From JBNNGK01 sp050268245 (lineage in GTDB: Bacteria; Pseudomonadota; Gammaproteobacteria; Enterobacterales; Enterobacteriaceae), in the NCBI RefSeq assembly GCF_050268245.1, contig NZ_JBNNGK010000005.1, positions 124,001-188,000 of the forward strand: DNA of 64,000 nucleotides, in the 5' to 3' direction. Under the pieces are notes generated by a model. The model did no database searches. It saw only the letters and a program-made list of their open reading frames with translations, and was not told where the DNA came from. Made by a program: the position numbers and the translations under genes. This document shows, piece after piece, positions 52,017 through 61,799 of the stretch (position 1 is the stretch's first letter; each line of letters starts with the position of its first letter).

Positions 52017-52541
52017 TCATCGCTGCATTACCGGCAGACGATAAACCACACAATCGTACTTTATATTCTCTCGGCGGCCGCATATGACACCGCCCAGCGC
52101 CTCAACCAGCCGCCGGCTGGGTAGATTTTGCTCGGCAACGGGGTAAATAAAGTGCTGCGGGTGATAACGCTCACTGGCCCAAATGGCCATCGCCTGTACC
52201 ATTTCGCGGCCATAGCCTTGGCCGTGCAGGTTTTCTTTTATCCAGATACCGATTTCCGGTGTTTGGCTGTTTAAATCGTGAATGCCGCCCATGCCAACAA
52301 ACTGTTTGCTGTCGCGCAAACGGGCAACATAAACGATTTCTTTCCCTTCTTGTAATAGCGGTAGCCAACCTTGCCAAACATAGGCAAAGGCTTCAGGCGA
52401 GGGCTCCGGTTCGAAATTCATGAAACGCGTCAGCGTAGGAGTAATCGCCTGATAAACATCATCAGCATCAGCGGCGGTAAAGGGAGCCATCAACAACCGG
52501 TCACTGTTCACGCGGCACTGAGAAAGGTCACTATGATTCAT
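52017..52541 (-). CDS. GNAT-family N-acetyltransferase
   Basis: A 174-residue protein. ATG 52541 preceded by GAGGT; starts MNHSDLSQCRVNSDRLLMAP. RimJ/RimL-like layout: LTRFMNFEPEPSPEAFAYVW, GMGGIHDLNSQTPEIGIWIK and acetyl-CoA motif A ENLHGQGYGREMVQAM (G-x-G-x-G variant). Substrate unknown: ribosomal protein N-terminus, small molecule or antibiotic are all possible. Single gene. Confidence 0.88.
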   Translation of the reverse strand: MNHSDLSQCRVNSDRLLMAPFTAADADDVYQAITPTLTRFMNFEPEPSPEAFAYVWQGWLPLLQEGKEIVYVARLRDSKQFVGMGGIHDLNSQTPEIGIWIKENLHGQGYGREMVQAMAIWASERYHPQHFIYPVAEQNLPSRRLVEALGGVICGRRENIKYDCVVYRLPVMQR

Positions 52542-52788
52542 TATTACCTCACTTTTCAGGCCAAAACGGCAAAGAACTGCCCCTCCTATTTTCTGGGGCG
52601 GATCGTCGATACTACGTTGATTGTTGGCAGATGCGAATATTTTTGTGCAGGTCGCCAAATGGGTGACTTCCCTAACCGCTATATTGTGCGTTCAGGAGAG
52701 GTGATCGGTACAATGATCCTGTATCGAAAAGTTAGCAGTAAGAAGGCGACAAGGTGCGGCGAGCTTTGCCACCGCACCCACTTGCTGA

Positions 52789-55356
52789 TTAATCCGTGAT
52801 ACGTTTTAGCCCTGTCGTTGTGATGCAATAACTCTGGTACTTGCCTGTATGCTGTAACCGCCGTTGTTGCATCTCATTGGTGACCACCAATCTGTTTTCA
52901 GGTTCTTCATGGCGCAAGTGAATGATTTCGCCACCATAACCGGAAATGGGCAACACCGCGGAACGAGCTTGCTGCACTTGTCTACCGTTAATCTCATCGA
53001 AGTATAGCGAATTACCGTCTGCGTCCTCGTAAGCAATCGAGGCGTAAATGTCAGGGAAGTATTGATGTGCAATCCCTGCGTTAATCTTCACCGTCAAGGT
53101 TTTATTCACCAAATCGACAACACCGATTAAAAATTGTCGATCGCTAAACCCTTTGCCGACCAGTGTGAACGCATTGCCGATACTGTCATCCGGTTGTTCG
53201 TTATTGGCCGGCAGGCAATCTTGATAGCGCACTAGCAGTTGCTCGCGCAGAGGGCTAGCAAAGGCATTAATCGCCAAATAAATCTCATCTTTGAAAGAGG
53301 AGAAGGGGGCGTAATAGGCCTGTTGATAGTTGCGTAACTGTGCTACTGCCGATTCTACTGTAACCAATAAATTTTGTTCAGGATCGCCTTGCAGTGCCAC
53401 ATTTTTTAGCCCACTTGGCATGAGTGTTAACAGGTTGGTTTGATTGTTGTGGTCAATGAGATTCGGATAAGCTGGGTTTACTTTCACACGCTGTGGTTCC
53501 GCATGATAAATTTCAATTTGGTCGTCCTCATAGAAAGGGACTTCATCATGCGTGAGGCTTGCTTGGGTACCCTGTATATCATTACTGTAATACACTACAT
53601 TTTGTGCATCGCGGACGATAATTTTTGCATAAGTGACATTCGGATAGTAGACGTGCGGTGTGGTCGTAGTGACGTCAATGATTAGCTTGGATTGAGCCCG
53701 ATCAATCGTAAGATAAGCAAATGCAGCATCGCCCAACCCTAATAGGGTTATTTCTTGGGAGGCGAGCGATGACGCATCTTTTTTGATGAAATCAAGATCA
53801 ATAATGTTTTCACCTTGTTTAACAATAAGATAATTAGATGATAATCGATATTTTTGGTCTTTACCAGTAGGAAGGCGCAGCGTGTAAATACCAATCGGCA
53901 AATCATTCAATTCCATTGTTGGGTTGTTGATCTGCGTTTTATAGGCATAGCGTGCACCTTCCATCAGGATTATATCCTCGCCGTAAATCTGGGCAAAATC
54001 GTCAATAGTAAAATTAATGGTGACATTGCCTTTTAGGCCGCAGCGTTTCAATTGTAAGGCGTCGACCAGACTCAAAGATGACTCAAGCTTTAGCTGCGCT
54101 TTCACCGTTTCTAATTGTGATGCACTGACCAATTGATATAGCGGATACACCGCGTGAGCATGGCTGAACATATTATACTCACGTTGTGATTGGCTGACAT
54201 AACCCCCAGCCAAATCGATAAACGGCGTTACATCTATTTGCTCTCCAGCCTCTGTGAAGCTTTCCGATAACATATCCAAAAGTAGCTGTTCGGACGGAAC
54301 AAACTCTGGGGTATTACATTTTTCCCGGTAGCGTTGATTAAAGTGCGTGAATGCTTTTTGGCCTGCCTTATCTACCATTAACACGATAAAGTACAGCTTA
54401 GAACGTAAATCCCATTGGTTAAGTGGGGTGGACTGCGCGATTAAATCAATGATTTTTCCTTCGACTTTGTCCCTATTACCGTAGTCATAGAGCCAGCCTT
54501 CTTTATATTTACGCTCGCCGAGCATAATATCCTGATAACAGGCGGCATAAATATTGTTCCAGACTTCGCCTGTCGAGAAATACCTATCTCCCATAAAGTG
54601 CCCTTGATAGCCATGCGCGATTTCATGCAGGCTTCCCCAGTTGCTATCTTCTGGCGTTAGCCAAAAGCTACTGACGGAATTGCTGGTTTCTGCCGTCCAA
54701 TTTCGACCATAATACGCCGCGCCAGCACCATTTTTATCAGCTTTGATAAAGTAGCGGTTGTTAATATTGAGGTCAGATGCTCTTTCCGCCTCAAATGAAA
54801 TACCTGTGAGCGCATTATAGAAAGTGAAAATTCGATCGTAATAGGCGATTAACCCATCAATATTTTTAACCTCACCGAGTGATTTTAGCGTGTTCTTACT
54901 GATTTTCGGGATCAACAAATTAACATAATCGGACTCAATAAAACCAAATTCGGCGTCTTGAGCATCCCAACGGCTAAAGAATGTATTTTCGCTCTCTCCT
55001 TTACGATACACCGGCAATATTTTTGCCGTGTCGGGATATTCAAACTCCACGACAGGCTCCCCTTCCACGTAGGGCGTATCGATAAAGGGTACGGATACCG
55101 CATTGATATTGGCCTCAACCCAGTTATTATCGACGCTGAATTCAGCCTCTGTTCGATTATCATCATTCAGCAAGCGTAATCTCAGAGTGGCAGTGAACGC
55201 GGTATTAATCTGGCGAACTCTCACCGTTTGTCCAGCTGCGAGAATAATGCCAAGATGTTGGCGATCGTGGCCAATGCCTTTGTTTAATCCAGCGGCGTTG
55301 AACCATTCTGGATTGGGTAATGTATAAAGCGATTTTGTTTTAGTTAAAGTAGACAT
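52789..55356 (-). CDS. Enhancin-like M60 family zinc metalloprotease
   Basis: An 855-residue protein. ATG 55356 preceded by AGGAAG. Gluzincin motif HEIAHGYQGHF (H244, E245, H248) with a third ligand candidate E264 in STGEVWNN defines peptidase M60, the family of baculovirus enhancins and bacterial mucin-degrading proteases. The N-terminal ~100 residues are beta-rich; the C-terminal ~500 contain beta modules with repeats (e.g. FLIGVVDLVNKTLTVKINAG, FAYLTIDRAQSKLIIDVTTT), as in bacterial enhancin-like proteins. No Sec signal is visible. The family cleaves O-glycosylated mucins; in Yersinia and Bacillus relatives enhancins are insect-gut associated. Codon use is more AT-rich than the neighbours, suggesting acquisition. 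Single-gene unit. Confidence 0.9.
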   Translation of the reverse strand: MSTLTKTKSLYTLPNPEWFNAAGLNKGIGHDRQHLGIILAAGQTVRVRQINTAFTATLRLRLLNDDNRTEAEFSVDNNWVEANINAVSVPFIDTPYVEGEPVVEFEYPDTAKILPVYRKGESENTFFSRWDAQDAEFGFIESDYVNLLIPKISKNTLKSLGEVKNIDGLIAYYDRIFTFYNALTGISFEAERASDLNINNRYFIKADKNGAGAAYYGRNWTAETSNSVSSFWLTPEDSNWGSLHEIAHGYQGHFMGDRYFSTGEVWNNIYAACYQDIMLGERKYKEGWLYDYGNRDKVEGKIIDLIAQSTPLNQWDLRSKLYFIVLMVDKAGQKAFTHFNQRYREKCNTPEFVPSEQLLLDMLSESFTEAGEQIDVTPFIDLAGGYVSQSQREYNMFSHAHAVYPLYQLVSASQLETVKAQLKLESSLSLVDALQLKRCGLKGNVTINFTIDDFAQIYGEDIILMEGARYAYKTQINNPTMELNDLPIGIYTLRLPTGKDQKYRLSSNYLIVKQGENIIDLDFIKKDASSLASQEITLLGLGDAAFAYLTIDRAQSKLIIDVTTTTPHVYYPNVTYAKIIVRDAQNVVYYSNDIQGTQASLTHDEVPFYEDDQIEIYHAEPQRVKVNPAYPNLIDHNNQTNLLTLMPSGLKNVALQGDPEQNLLVTVESAVAQLRNYQQAYYAPFSSFKDEIYLAINAFASPLREQLLVRYQDCLPANNEQPDDSIGNAFTLVGKGFSDRQFLIGVVDLVNKTLTVKINAGIAHQYFPDIYASIAYEDADGNSLYFDEINGRQVQQARSAVLPISGYGGEIIHLRHEEPENRLVVTNEMQQRRLQHTGKYQSYCITTTGLKRITD

Positions 55357-55540
55357 TTTTTCTTCCTGAATTTTATTTTTGATTGAATAACCCTCAGTAA
55401 ATTAACGAATGCCCACCACAGGGACAAATCAATAGCGTTTGCTGATGGCCCATACAATAAATATCCTCCATTGCTCCACCGACTAAAACTTCGTCACACG
55501 ATAGGGAGAAGTTAAGGCAAAAATAACCAGCGTTATTGAT

Positions 55541-55557
55541 TGCACGCTGAAGGTGCA
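55541..55557. promoter_or_regulatory. NtrC binding site
   Basis: TGCACGCTGAAGGTGCA: perfect TGCAC-N7-GTGCA palindrome, the NtrC consensus, about 140 nt upstream of the sigma-54 promoter, a normal enhancer distance. Confidence 0.75.
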
Positions 55558-55683
55558 GCCAACATTAAACAACACCCAGGCAAACGTTTGCTATTTTTGG
55601 AAGGTTATTTTTATTTTATTATTCGTATGATTTTATTATTTAAGTGTATGTTTATAAATAATAAAAAATATAAAACTTCAGTC

Positions 55684-55699
55684 TGGCATAACGCTTGCT
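55684..55699 (+). promoter_or_regulatory. Sigma-54 promoter of guaD-xdhABC
   Basis: TGGCATAACGCTTGCT: GG and GC separated by exactly 10 nt, matching TGGCA-N7-TTGC. It lies 72 nt before the guaD ATG. Confidence 0.8.
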
Positions 55700-55771
55700 A
55701 TCTTTAAATTATTACCTGCAATTGATGATAAAACCGCCATAAAATTTGGTGGCTAGAATAGGGCTGGCATT

Positions 55772-57103
55772 ATGAGCATGCAATTTACCACGGCTATTCG
55801 TGGCAATTTTTTTGATATCGCTGCCTGTGTTGAACAACCAGAGCAACTGAATGAACAACTGCGGCATATTCCTGATGGCCTATTGCTATTAGATCAAGGC
55901 CGTATCGTATGGTTTGGCCGTTGGCAGCAGGGGGAAGAGTTGTTGCCCGATGGATTTCCCGTAACCGATTACAGCGATAAATTGATCGTGCCCGGCTTTG
56001 TCGATGCACATATTCATTACCCGCAAACGGAAATGATCGGCGCTTACGGCAGTCAACTGTTGGCATGGCTGAAAAACTATACTTTTCCAACTGAAACTCA
56101 ATTTGGTTGCGCCGACTATGCCAACAAAATGTCATCTTTTTTTCTGCAACAATTGTTGAGCAATGGCACCACTACGGCCTTGGTATTTGGCACCGTGCAT
56201 CCAGAATCGGTCGAAGCATTATTCAGCCACGCAATCGCGCTGAACATGCGGCTGATTGCGGGTAAGGTAATGATGGATCGCCATGCGCCGGAGGAATTAC
56301 TGGAAACACCGCAGCAAAGCTATCAGCAAACGCGAGAACTGATCCTGCGTTGGCACGGCAAACAACGCTTGGGTTACGCCATCACACCGCGCTTTGCACC
56401 GACCAGTTCGCCGGCGTTATTGGAACAGGTGCAACGGTTACGCAGCGAGTTCCCTGACGTTTGGCTACACACCCATCTGAGTGAAAACCATGATGAAGTT
56501 GCGTGGGTGAAACAACTGTTCCCACAGCACCGCCACTATCTGGATGTCTATCACCATTACGGACTCACCGGGGAAAAAAGCGTATTTGCCCACTGCCTGC
56601 ATTTGCAAGAGCCAGAATGGGATTGCCTGTACGCCAGCCACTCCTCGATTGCTTTTTGCCCCACGTCTAATTTGTTTCTTGGCAGCGGGTTATTCAATCT
56701 CAATCAAGCTTGGCGCAAGCGAGTAAATCTGGGTATCGGCACGGATGTTGGCGCAGGAACAACGTTCAACATGCTGAAAACGTTAGGGGAAGCTTACAAA
56801 GTAGCACAGTTGCAGCGTTATGCCTTGTCGGCCTGTGAAGCGTTTTATCACGCCACGCTTGGCGGTGCGCGGGCGTTGGCGCTTGACGATCATATCGGCA
56901 ATTTTGACGTTGGCAAGGAGGCGGATTTCGTGGTGATCGACCCCGCAGTTTCACCCTTGCAGCAGTTACGCGATGCTAACAGTCGTGACCTAACGGAGCG
57001 GCTATTTATCTTGATCACTTTAGGTGACGATCGCAACATTTACCGTACTTATGTCGATGGCAAAGTGGTGTATTCCTCCTCGACACAACAGGAGGCCGCA
57101 TGA
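55772..57103 (+). CDS. guaD: Guanine deaminase
   Basis: A 443-residue amidohydrolase. Metal-site motifs: VPGFVDAHIHYPQ (H-x-H), WLHTHLSENHDE, and the Asp in GIGTDVGAGTTFNM. It deaminates guanine to xanthine, the substrate of the XdhABC enzyme encoded directly downstream. ATG 55772 (or 55778). The stop overlaps the xdhA start by 4 nt (ATGA), so the four genes form one operon under the sigma-54 promoter. Confidence 0.96.
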   Translation: MSMQFTTAIRGNFFDIAACVEQPEQLNEQLRHIPDGLLLLDQGRIVWFGRWQQGEELLPDGFPVTDYSDKLIVPGFVDAHIHYPQTEMIGAYGSQLLAWLKNYTFPTETQFGCADYANKMSSFFLQQLLSNGTTTALVFGTVHPESVEALFSHAIALNMRLIAGKVMMDRHAPEELLETPQQSYQQTRELILRWHGKQRLGYAITPRFAPTSSPALLEQVQRLRSEFPDVWLHTHLSENHDEVAWVKQLFPQHRHYLDVYHHYGLTGEKSVFAHCLHLQEPEWDCLYASHSSIAFCPTSNLFLGSGLFNLNQAWRKRVNLGIGTDVGAGTTFNMLKTLGEAYKVAQLQRYALSACEAFYHATLGGARALALDDHIGNFDVGKEADFVVIDPAVSPLQQLRDANSRDLTERLFILITLGDDRNIYRTYVDGKVVYSSSTQQEAA

Positions 57104-58530
57104 TCCAGTTTTTACTGAACCAGACTTTGCACAGTGAAGAGCAACTTGACCCCAATACCACGGTGCTGAATTACCTGCGCCGTCACTTGGGGCGGTGTGG
57201 CACCAAAGAAGGTTGTGCCTCGGGCGATTGTGGTGCCTGCACGGTAGTATTGGCAGAGGTAGACGGTGATGTGTTGCGCTATCGCAGCATTAATGCTTGT
57301 CTGACATTTGTCAGCGAATTGCATGGTAAACAGTTGATTACCGTAGAGGATTTGAAGCAAAACGGTCAGTTGCACAGTGTACAGCAGGCCATGGTTGAGT
57401 GTCATGGTTCACAGTGTGGGTTCTGTACGCCGGGTGTAGTGATGTCGATGTTCTGTTTGCAAAAAAATAGCCATCACTATCAACGGCAAATCGCGCAACA
57501 GGCGCTGGCAGGCAACCTGTGTCGCTGCACGGGCTACCGGCCGATTACCTCCGCCGCACAACAGGCTTGCGATAATAAGGTGCCAGACAGCTTTGATCGG
57601 CAACAACAACTGACCGTGCAGCGTCTACGGCAAATTGCGCCGACTGACGAATTGCGTGTTAATGGCAAACGCTGCCTGTTCCCCCATAGCGTCGATCAAC
57701 TGGCCGAACTGTATCAACAATACCCGCAGGCTAAATTATTGGCGGGGGGCACTGATTTAGCGCTGGAGGTGACCCAGCGCCACCAGTCTATACCGCTGAT
57801 GATTGCCGTCGGTCAAATCGCCGCGTTGCAGCAGGTTGAGGTTGGCGACCGGTTATGTATTGGTGCAGGTGCAACGCTCAGCCAACTTTATCCGCTGTTA
57901 ACGGATTATCATCCCGCCTTTGGCGAACTGCTACAGCGCTTTGCCGCCCAGCAAATCCGCAATCAGGGGACGCTAGCGGGCAATATCGCTAATGCCTCAC
58001 CTATCGGTGACATTGCGCCGGTGCTGTTAGCGTTGAATGCCACGTTGATGCTACGCCGTGGCGGGCAACAACGTGAACTGCCATTGAGTGCGTTTTTCCT
58101 CGATTATCGTCAGACAGCATTGCAGCCTGGTGAGTTTATCGAGAGAGTTTTGCTACCGGCGCAGGCTCCGGACGATTTGCGGGTGTGGAAAGTGTCGAAA
58201 CGTCTTGAGGACGATATTTCTGCGGTGTGCGGGGCCTTCAACCTAAAAATTGAAGGCGGTGTCGTTCGCGAGGCACGGGTGGCTTACGGCGGTATGGCGG
58301 CGGTGCCCAAGCGAGCAGCGGCATGCGAGCAGGCGTTAGTCGGTGCGTTGTGGAATAGCGCGAGTGTTGAACGTGCCGCGCAGGCGCTAACTCAGGACTT
58401 CACACCATTAAGCGATTTTCGAGCCAGCAGCGCTTACCGCATGTTGGTTGCACAAAATTTGCTGCGCCGCTATTTCATTGCGCTTACGGCACCGCAAACG
58501 GCCATCGAGGTGATGCATCATGAGTCATAA
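57100..58530 (+). CDS. xdhA: Xanthine dehydrogenase small subunit (2Fe-2S and FAD)
   Basis: A 476-residue fusion of two domains. The N-terminal two [2Fe-2S] centres: GRCGTKEGCASGDCGACTVV, then CGFCTPGVVM and NLCRCTGYR. The FAD-binding domain follows: LLAGGTDLALEV and RNQGTLAGNIANASPIGDIA. It transfers electrons from the molybdenum site to NAD+. Start overlaps guaD; stop overlaps the xdhB start by 11 nt. Two-domain small subunits are normal for the bacterial XdhAB type. Confidence 0.97.
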   Translation: MIQFLLNQTLHSEEQLDPNTTVLNYLRRHLGRCGTKEGCASGDCGACTVVLAEVDGDVLRYRSINACLTFVSELHGKQLITVEDLKQNGQLHSVQQAMVECHGSQCGFCTPGVVMSMFCLQKNSHHYQRQIAQQALAGNLCRCTGYRPITSAAQQACDNKVPDSFDRQQQLTVQRLRQIAPTDELRVNGKRCLFPHSVDQLAELYQQYPQAKLLAGGTDLALEVTQRHQSIPLMIAVGQIAALQQVEVGDRLCIGAGATLSQLYPLLTDYHPAFGELLQRFAAQQIRNQGTLAGNIANASPIGDIAPVLLALNATLMLRRGGQQRELPLSAFFLDYRQTALQPGEFIERVLLPAQAPDDLRVWKVSKRLEDDISAVCGAFNLKIEGGVVREARVAYGGMAAVPKRAAACEQALVGALWNSASVERAAQALTQDFTPLSDFRASSAYRMLVAQNLLRRYFIALTAPQTAIEVMHHES

Positions 58531-60922
58531 ACCGCAGCAAAATATCCATCAGGCCGCGTTAGCCGCTCGCTTTCGCCAGCCGATGACCAGCGTCGCTGGC
58601 CGTAGCATCAAACATGAAAGCGCGGTTAAACACGTCAGCGGAGAAGCGCAATACATTGATGACAGGCTGGAGTTCCCGAATCAGTTACATTTGGCCGCTA
58701 AGCTGAGCGAATATGCCCATGCGCATATTACGGGGCTGGATGTCTCCGCCTGCTATCAGTTTCCCGGCGTGGTTCGGGTATTAACTTGGCAAGATGTACC
58801 GGGGCAATTGGATATTGCACCGTTAACGGAGGGCGATCCGTTATTAGCGAAGGATAAAGTGGAATACATCGGCCAAATTGTGGCCGTGGTCGTGGCGACT
58901 GATGCCGAAACGGCCTGGCGTGCCGCGCAGGTGGTGAAGGTGAGCTATCAGGCGTTGCCCACCCAGTTGGACGTGGTCACCTCACTGCAACGGGGCATCG
59001 TGGTTCAGGAAAGCCACTGTCATCGGCGCGGCCAGGCCGATGCCGCACTGGCACAAGCCAAACATCGCTTACAGGGAGAACTGCACGTTGGTGGGCAGGA
59101 GCATTTTTATCTGGAAACCCAGATAGCCTCGGTGTTGCCTACGGAGGACGATGGCATGCAGGTCTATTCTTCTACACAAAATCCGACCGAGGTACAAAAA
59201 TTGGTGGCGTCGGTGCTGGATGTGCCAATGCACAAAGTAGTGGTCGACATGCGTCGCATGGGGGGCGGGTTTGGTGGTAAAGAGACTCAGGCTAGCGTGC
59301 CGGCCTGTTTGTGCGCACTGGCCGCACATCTCACCGGTAGACCCGCCAAAATGCGCCTGAATCGGCACGACGATATGCTGATAACTGGCAAGCGCCATCC
59401 CTTTTATATTCGCTATGACGTCGGATTTGACGATACAGGGCGGCTGCACGGGGTAAAGATCGATTTGGCCGCGAACTGCGGTTACTCACTCGATTTATCC
59501 GGTTCGATTGTCGACCGCGCGATGTTCCACGCAGATAACGCCTACTTTTTACAAGACGTTGTGATAACCGGTCATCGTTGTAAAACGCATATTGCCTCGA
59601 ACACCGCATTTCGCGGCTTTGGCGGCCCACAGGGCATGATGGCGATTGAGCGCATTATGGATCATATCGCGCGCCATCTGGTGCTTGACCCTTTGGCCGT
59701 TCGTCAAACCAATTATTATGGCAAGCAAACGCGAAACGTGACGCATTATCAGCAACCGATCGAGCAGAATTTGTTGCATGAGATCACGACAGAATTGCAG
59801 CATAGCGCCGATTACCAAGCGCGGCGGGCAGCGATCCGCGGCTTTAATCAGCGCAGTCCGGTGTTAAAAAAGGGGTTGGCACTAACACCGGTGAAGTTTG
59901 GGATTTCGTTTACCGCCAGTTTTCTTAATCAGGCGGGGGCGTTGGTGCTGATTTACACCGATGGCAGTATTCAGCTCAACCACGGCGGCACTGAAATGGG
60001 GCAGGGATTAAATACCAAGGTGGCGCAGATCGTGGCAGACGTGTTTCAAGTGAATATAGAACGCATTCAGATCACCGCCACGGATACCGGTAAAGTGCCG
60101 AATACCTCGCCGACTGCGGCGTCATCCGGTACCGATTTGAATGGCAAAGCGGCAGAAAATGCGGCGCTGACTATCAAACAACGGCTGATCGCGATGTTGG
60201 CGCGCTTGCATGAGGTTGATGCCGAGCAGATTGTGTTCAGTAATGGTCAGGTGCGCGTCGGCGATCGCTATTTCAGTTTCGAACAGGTCGTGCAAACGGC
60301 CTACCTGAATCAGGTTTCGCTTGCCAGTACCGGTTACTATCGAACGCCAAAGATTTTCTATGATCGAGACAAGGCGGCGGGGCATCCATTTTATTACTTT
60401 GCCTACGGGGCAGCCTGCGCCGAAGTGGTGATCGATACGCTAACCGGCGAATATACCCTGTTGCGTGCAGATATTTTGCATGACGTAGGGGACTCGCTTA
60501 ACCCAGCGATTGATATTGGTCAGATAGAAGGCGGCTTTATTCAAGGAATGGGCTGGTTGACGACCGAAGAGCTGGTGTGGGATACGCAGGGAAAGCTGCT
60601 GACTCATGGCCCGGCCAGCTACAAAATCCCGTCCATTGGCGATGTACCGGCAGATCTACGGGTGACGTTGTTGGAAAACCGCAAGAATCCGCAACATACG
60701 GTGTTCCATTCCAAAGCGGTGGGTGAACCGCCATTCATGTTGGGGATTGCCGTATGGTGTGCAATTAACGATGCCGTGGCCAGCTTGGCGGATTACCGCA
60801 TTCAGCCGCAGATTGATGCACCGGCAACGCCTGAGCGGGTACTGTGGGGCGTACAGCACATACTCAATAGTGACAATGTCACAAATAATGCAGCGGAGAG
60901 CGGCGATGGACGAGTGGATTGA
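58520..60922 (+). CDS. xdhB: Xanthine dehydrogenase molybdopterin-binding large subunit
   Basis: An 800-residue molybdenum hydroxylase subunit. MGGGFGGKETQASVPACLCA and NTAFRGFGGPQGMMAIERIM are cofactor-binding motifs; ANxGTEMGQG-type site at LNHGGTEMGQGLNTK; the catalytic glutamate lies in KAVGEPPFMLGIAVW near the C-terminus. It hydroxylates hypoxanthine/xanthine to urate. Overlaps xdhA (11 nt) and xdhC (17 nt), implying tight translational coupling. Confidence 0.97.
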   Translation: MSHKPQQNIHQAALAARFRQPMTSVAGRSIKHESAVKHVSGEAQYIDDRLEFPNQLHLAAKLSEYAHAHITGLDVSACYQFPGVVRVLTWQDVPGQLDIAPLTEGDPLLAKDKVEYIGQIVAVVVATDAETAWRAAQVVKVSYQALPTQLDVVTSLQRGIVVQESHCHRRGQADAALAQAKHRLQGELHVGGQEHFYLETQIASVLPTEDDGMQVYSSTQNPTEVQKLVASVLDVPMHKVVVDMRRMGGGFGGKETQASVPACLCALAAHLTGRPAKMRLNRHDDMLITGKRHPFYIRYDVGFDDTGRLHGVKIDLAANCGYSLDLSGSIVDRAMFHADNAYFLQDVVITGHRCKTHIASNTAFRGFGGPQGMMAIERIMDHIARHLVLDPLAVRQTNYYGKQTRNVTHYQQPIEQNLLHEITTELQHSADYQARRAAIRGFNQRSPVLKKGLALTPVKFGISFTASFLNQAGALVLIYTDGSIQLNHGGTEMGQGLNTKVAQIVADVFQVNIERIQITATDTGKVPNTSPTAASSGTDLNGKAAENAALTIKQRLIAMLARLHEVDAEQIVFSNGQVRVGDRYFSFEQVVQTAYLNQVSLASTGYYRTPKIFYDRDKAAGHPFYYFAYGAACAEVVIDTLTGEYTLLRADILHDVGDSLNPAIDIGQIEGGFIQGMGWLTTEELVWDTQGKLLTHGPASYKIPSIGDVPADLRVTLLENRKNPQHTVFHSKAVGEPPFMLGIAVWCAINDAVASLADYRIQPQIDAPATPERVLWGVQHILNSDNVTNNAAESGDGRVD

Positions 60923-61679
60923 TGAGCTGGCAGCATTGCGGCAACGCGGTGAACCTTGTGTACTGGTCACGGTGGTGGATGAACACGGTTCTACCCCACG
61001 CAACCGGGGTGCAAAGATGTTGGTAACGGTGAACCACGCGGTCGACACTATTGGTGGTGGGCATTTGGAGTTCAGTGCCTTAGCCATCGCCCGCGAAATG
61101 CTGCAGCAACACGAAAGAACGCTGCGTGTAGAAGGTTTTCCGCTGGCCGCTCGACTGGGGCAGTGCTGCGGTGGAACAACCCGTCTGTTGTTTGAACCAC
61201 TGATTCCACCCCGGCAGGAAGTCGCGTTGTTTGGCGCGGGGCACGTCGGACGGGCGCTGGTGCAGATCTTGGCGACCTTACCGCTACATGTGCGCTGGAT
61301 AGATAGCCGTGTGGAGCAGTTTCCGCTGCGGCTACCTGACAACGTTTGCCAATACGTTGAAGACGATCTGCTCGACGCCGTCGATGCCATGCCACCCAAT
61401 AGCATTTATATCGTGATGACTCACGACCATGCGCTGGATTTAGCGTTGGCGGAACGGATATTAAGACGGGGCGATGCCGGTTATTTCGGTTTGATTGGTT
61501 CAGTGACGAAGCGCAAACGCTTCGAATATCAACTTGCCCAACGCGGCGTTGCCCAACCGCGCATTGCCACTATGCGTTGCCCCTTGGGATTGCCCGATGT
61601 GAAAGGGAAACTCCCTGCTGAAATCGCGGTAGCAGTGGCGGGAGAAGTGATCGCCTGTTATCACACCAATACGGGTTAA
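60906..61679 (+). CDS. xdhC: XdhC, xanthine dehydrogenase accessory (Mo-cofactor sulfuration/insertion)
   Basis: A 257-residue XdhC/CoxI-family protein. ATG 60906, GGAG upstream, starts MDEWIDELAALRQRGEPCVL; the longer open frame is spurious. VDEHGSTPRNRGAKMLV is the family N-terminal block; a Rossmann domain follows (VALFGAGHVGRALVQILATL). XdhC binds Moco, promotes its sulfuration and inserts it into XdhB. Last gene of guaD-xdhABC. No urate oxidase or allantoin gene follows, so the pathway ends at urate here. Confidence 0.94.
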   Translation: MDEWIDELAALRQRGEPCVLVTVVDEHGSTPRNRGAKMLVTVNHAVDTIGGGHLEFSALAIAREMLQQHERTLRVEGFPLAARLGQCCGGTTRLLFEPLIPPRQEVALFGAGHVGRALVQILATLPLHVRWIDSRVEQFPLRLPDNVCQYVEDDLLDAVDAMPPNSIYIVMTHDHALDLALAERILRRGDAGYFGLIGSVTKRKRFEYQLAQRGVAQPRIATMRCPLGLPDVKGKLPAEIAVAVAGEVIACYHTNTG

Positions 61680-61799
61680 TACCTATTGGGCAAAAAGCGG
61701 CTATCCAATTGTTTTTGTTCAATCTGCCAACTGAGCCTAAGCTTGGGGATGGTTGGGAACACGTGCTTTCCCGGATTCAACATGGAGGAGTTACGATTG

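Larger units (their letters stand above)
55357..55771. promoter_or_regulatory. guaD-xdhABC control region (NtrC/sigma-54)
   Basis: A 415-nt AT-rich gap between divergent enhancin and guaD genes. It carries an NtrC-type site (55541-55557), an A/T-rich stretch (55600-55680) suited to bending by IHF, and a sigma-54 -24/-12 promoter (55684-55699). No gene seen in it. Confidence 0.75.
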
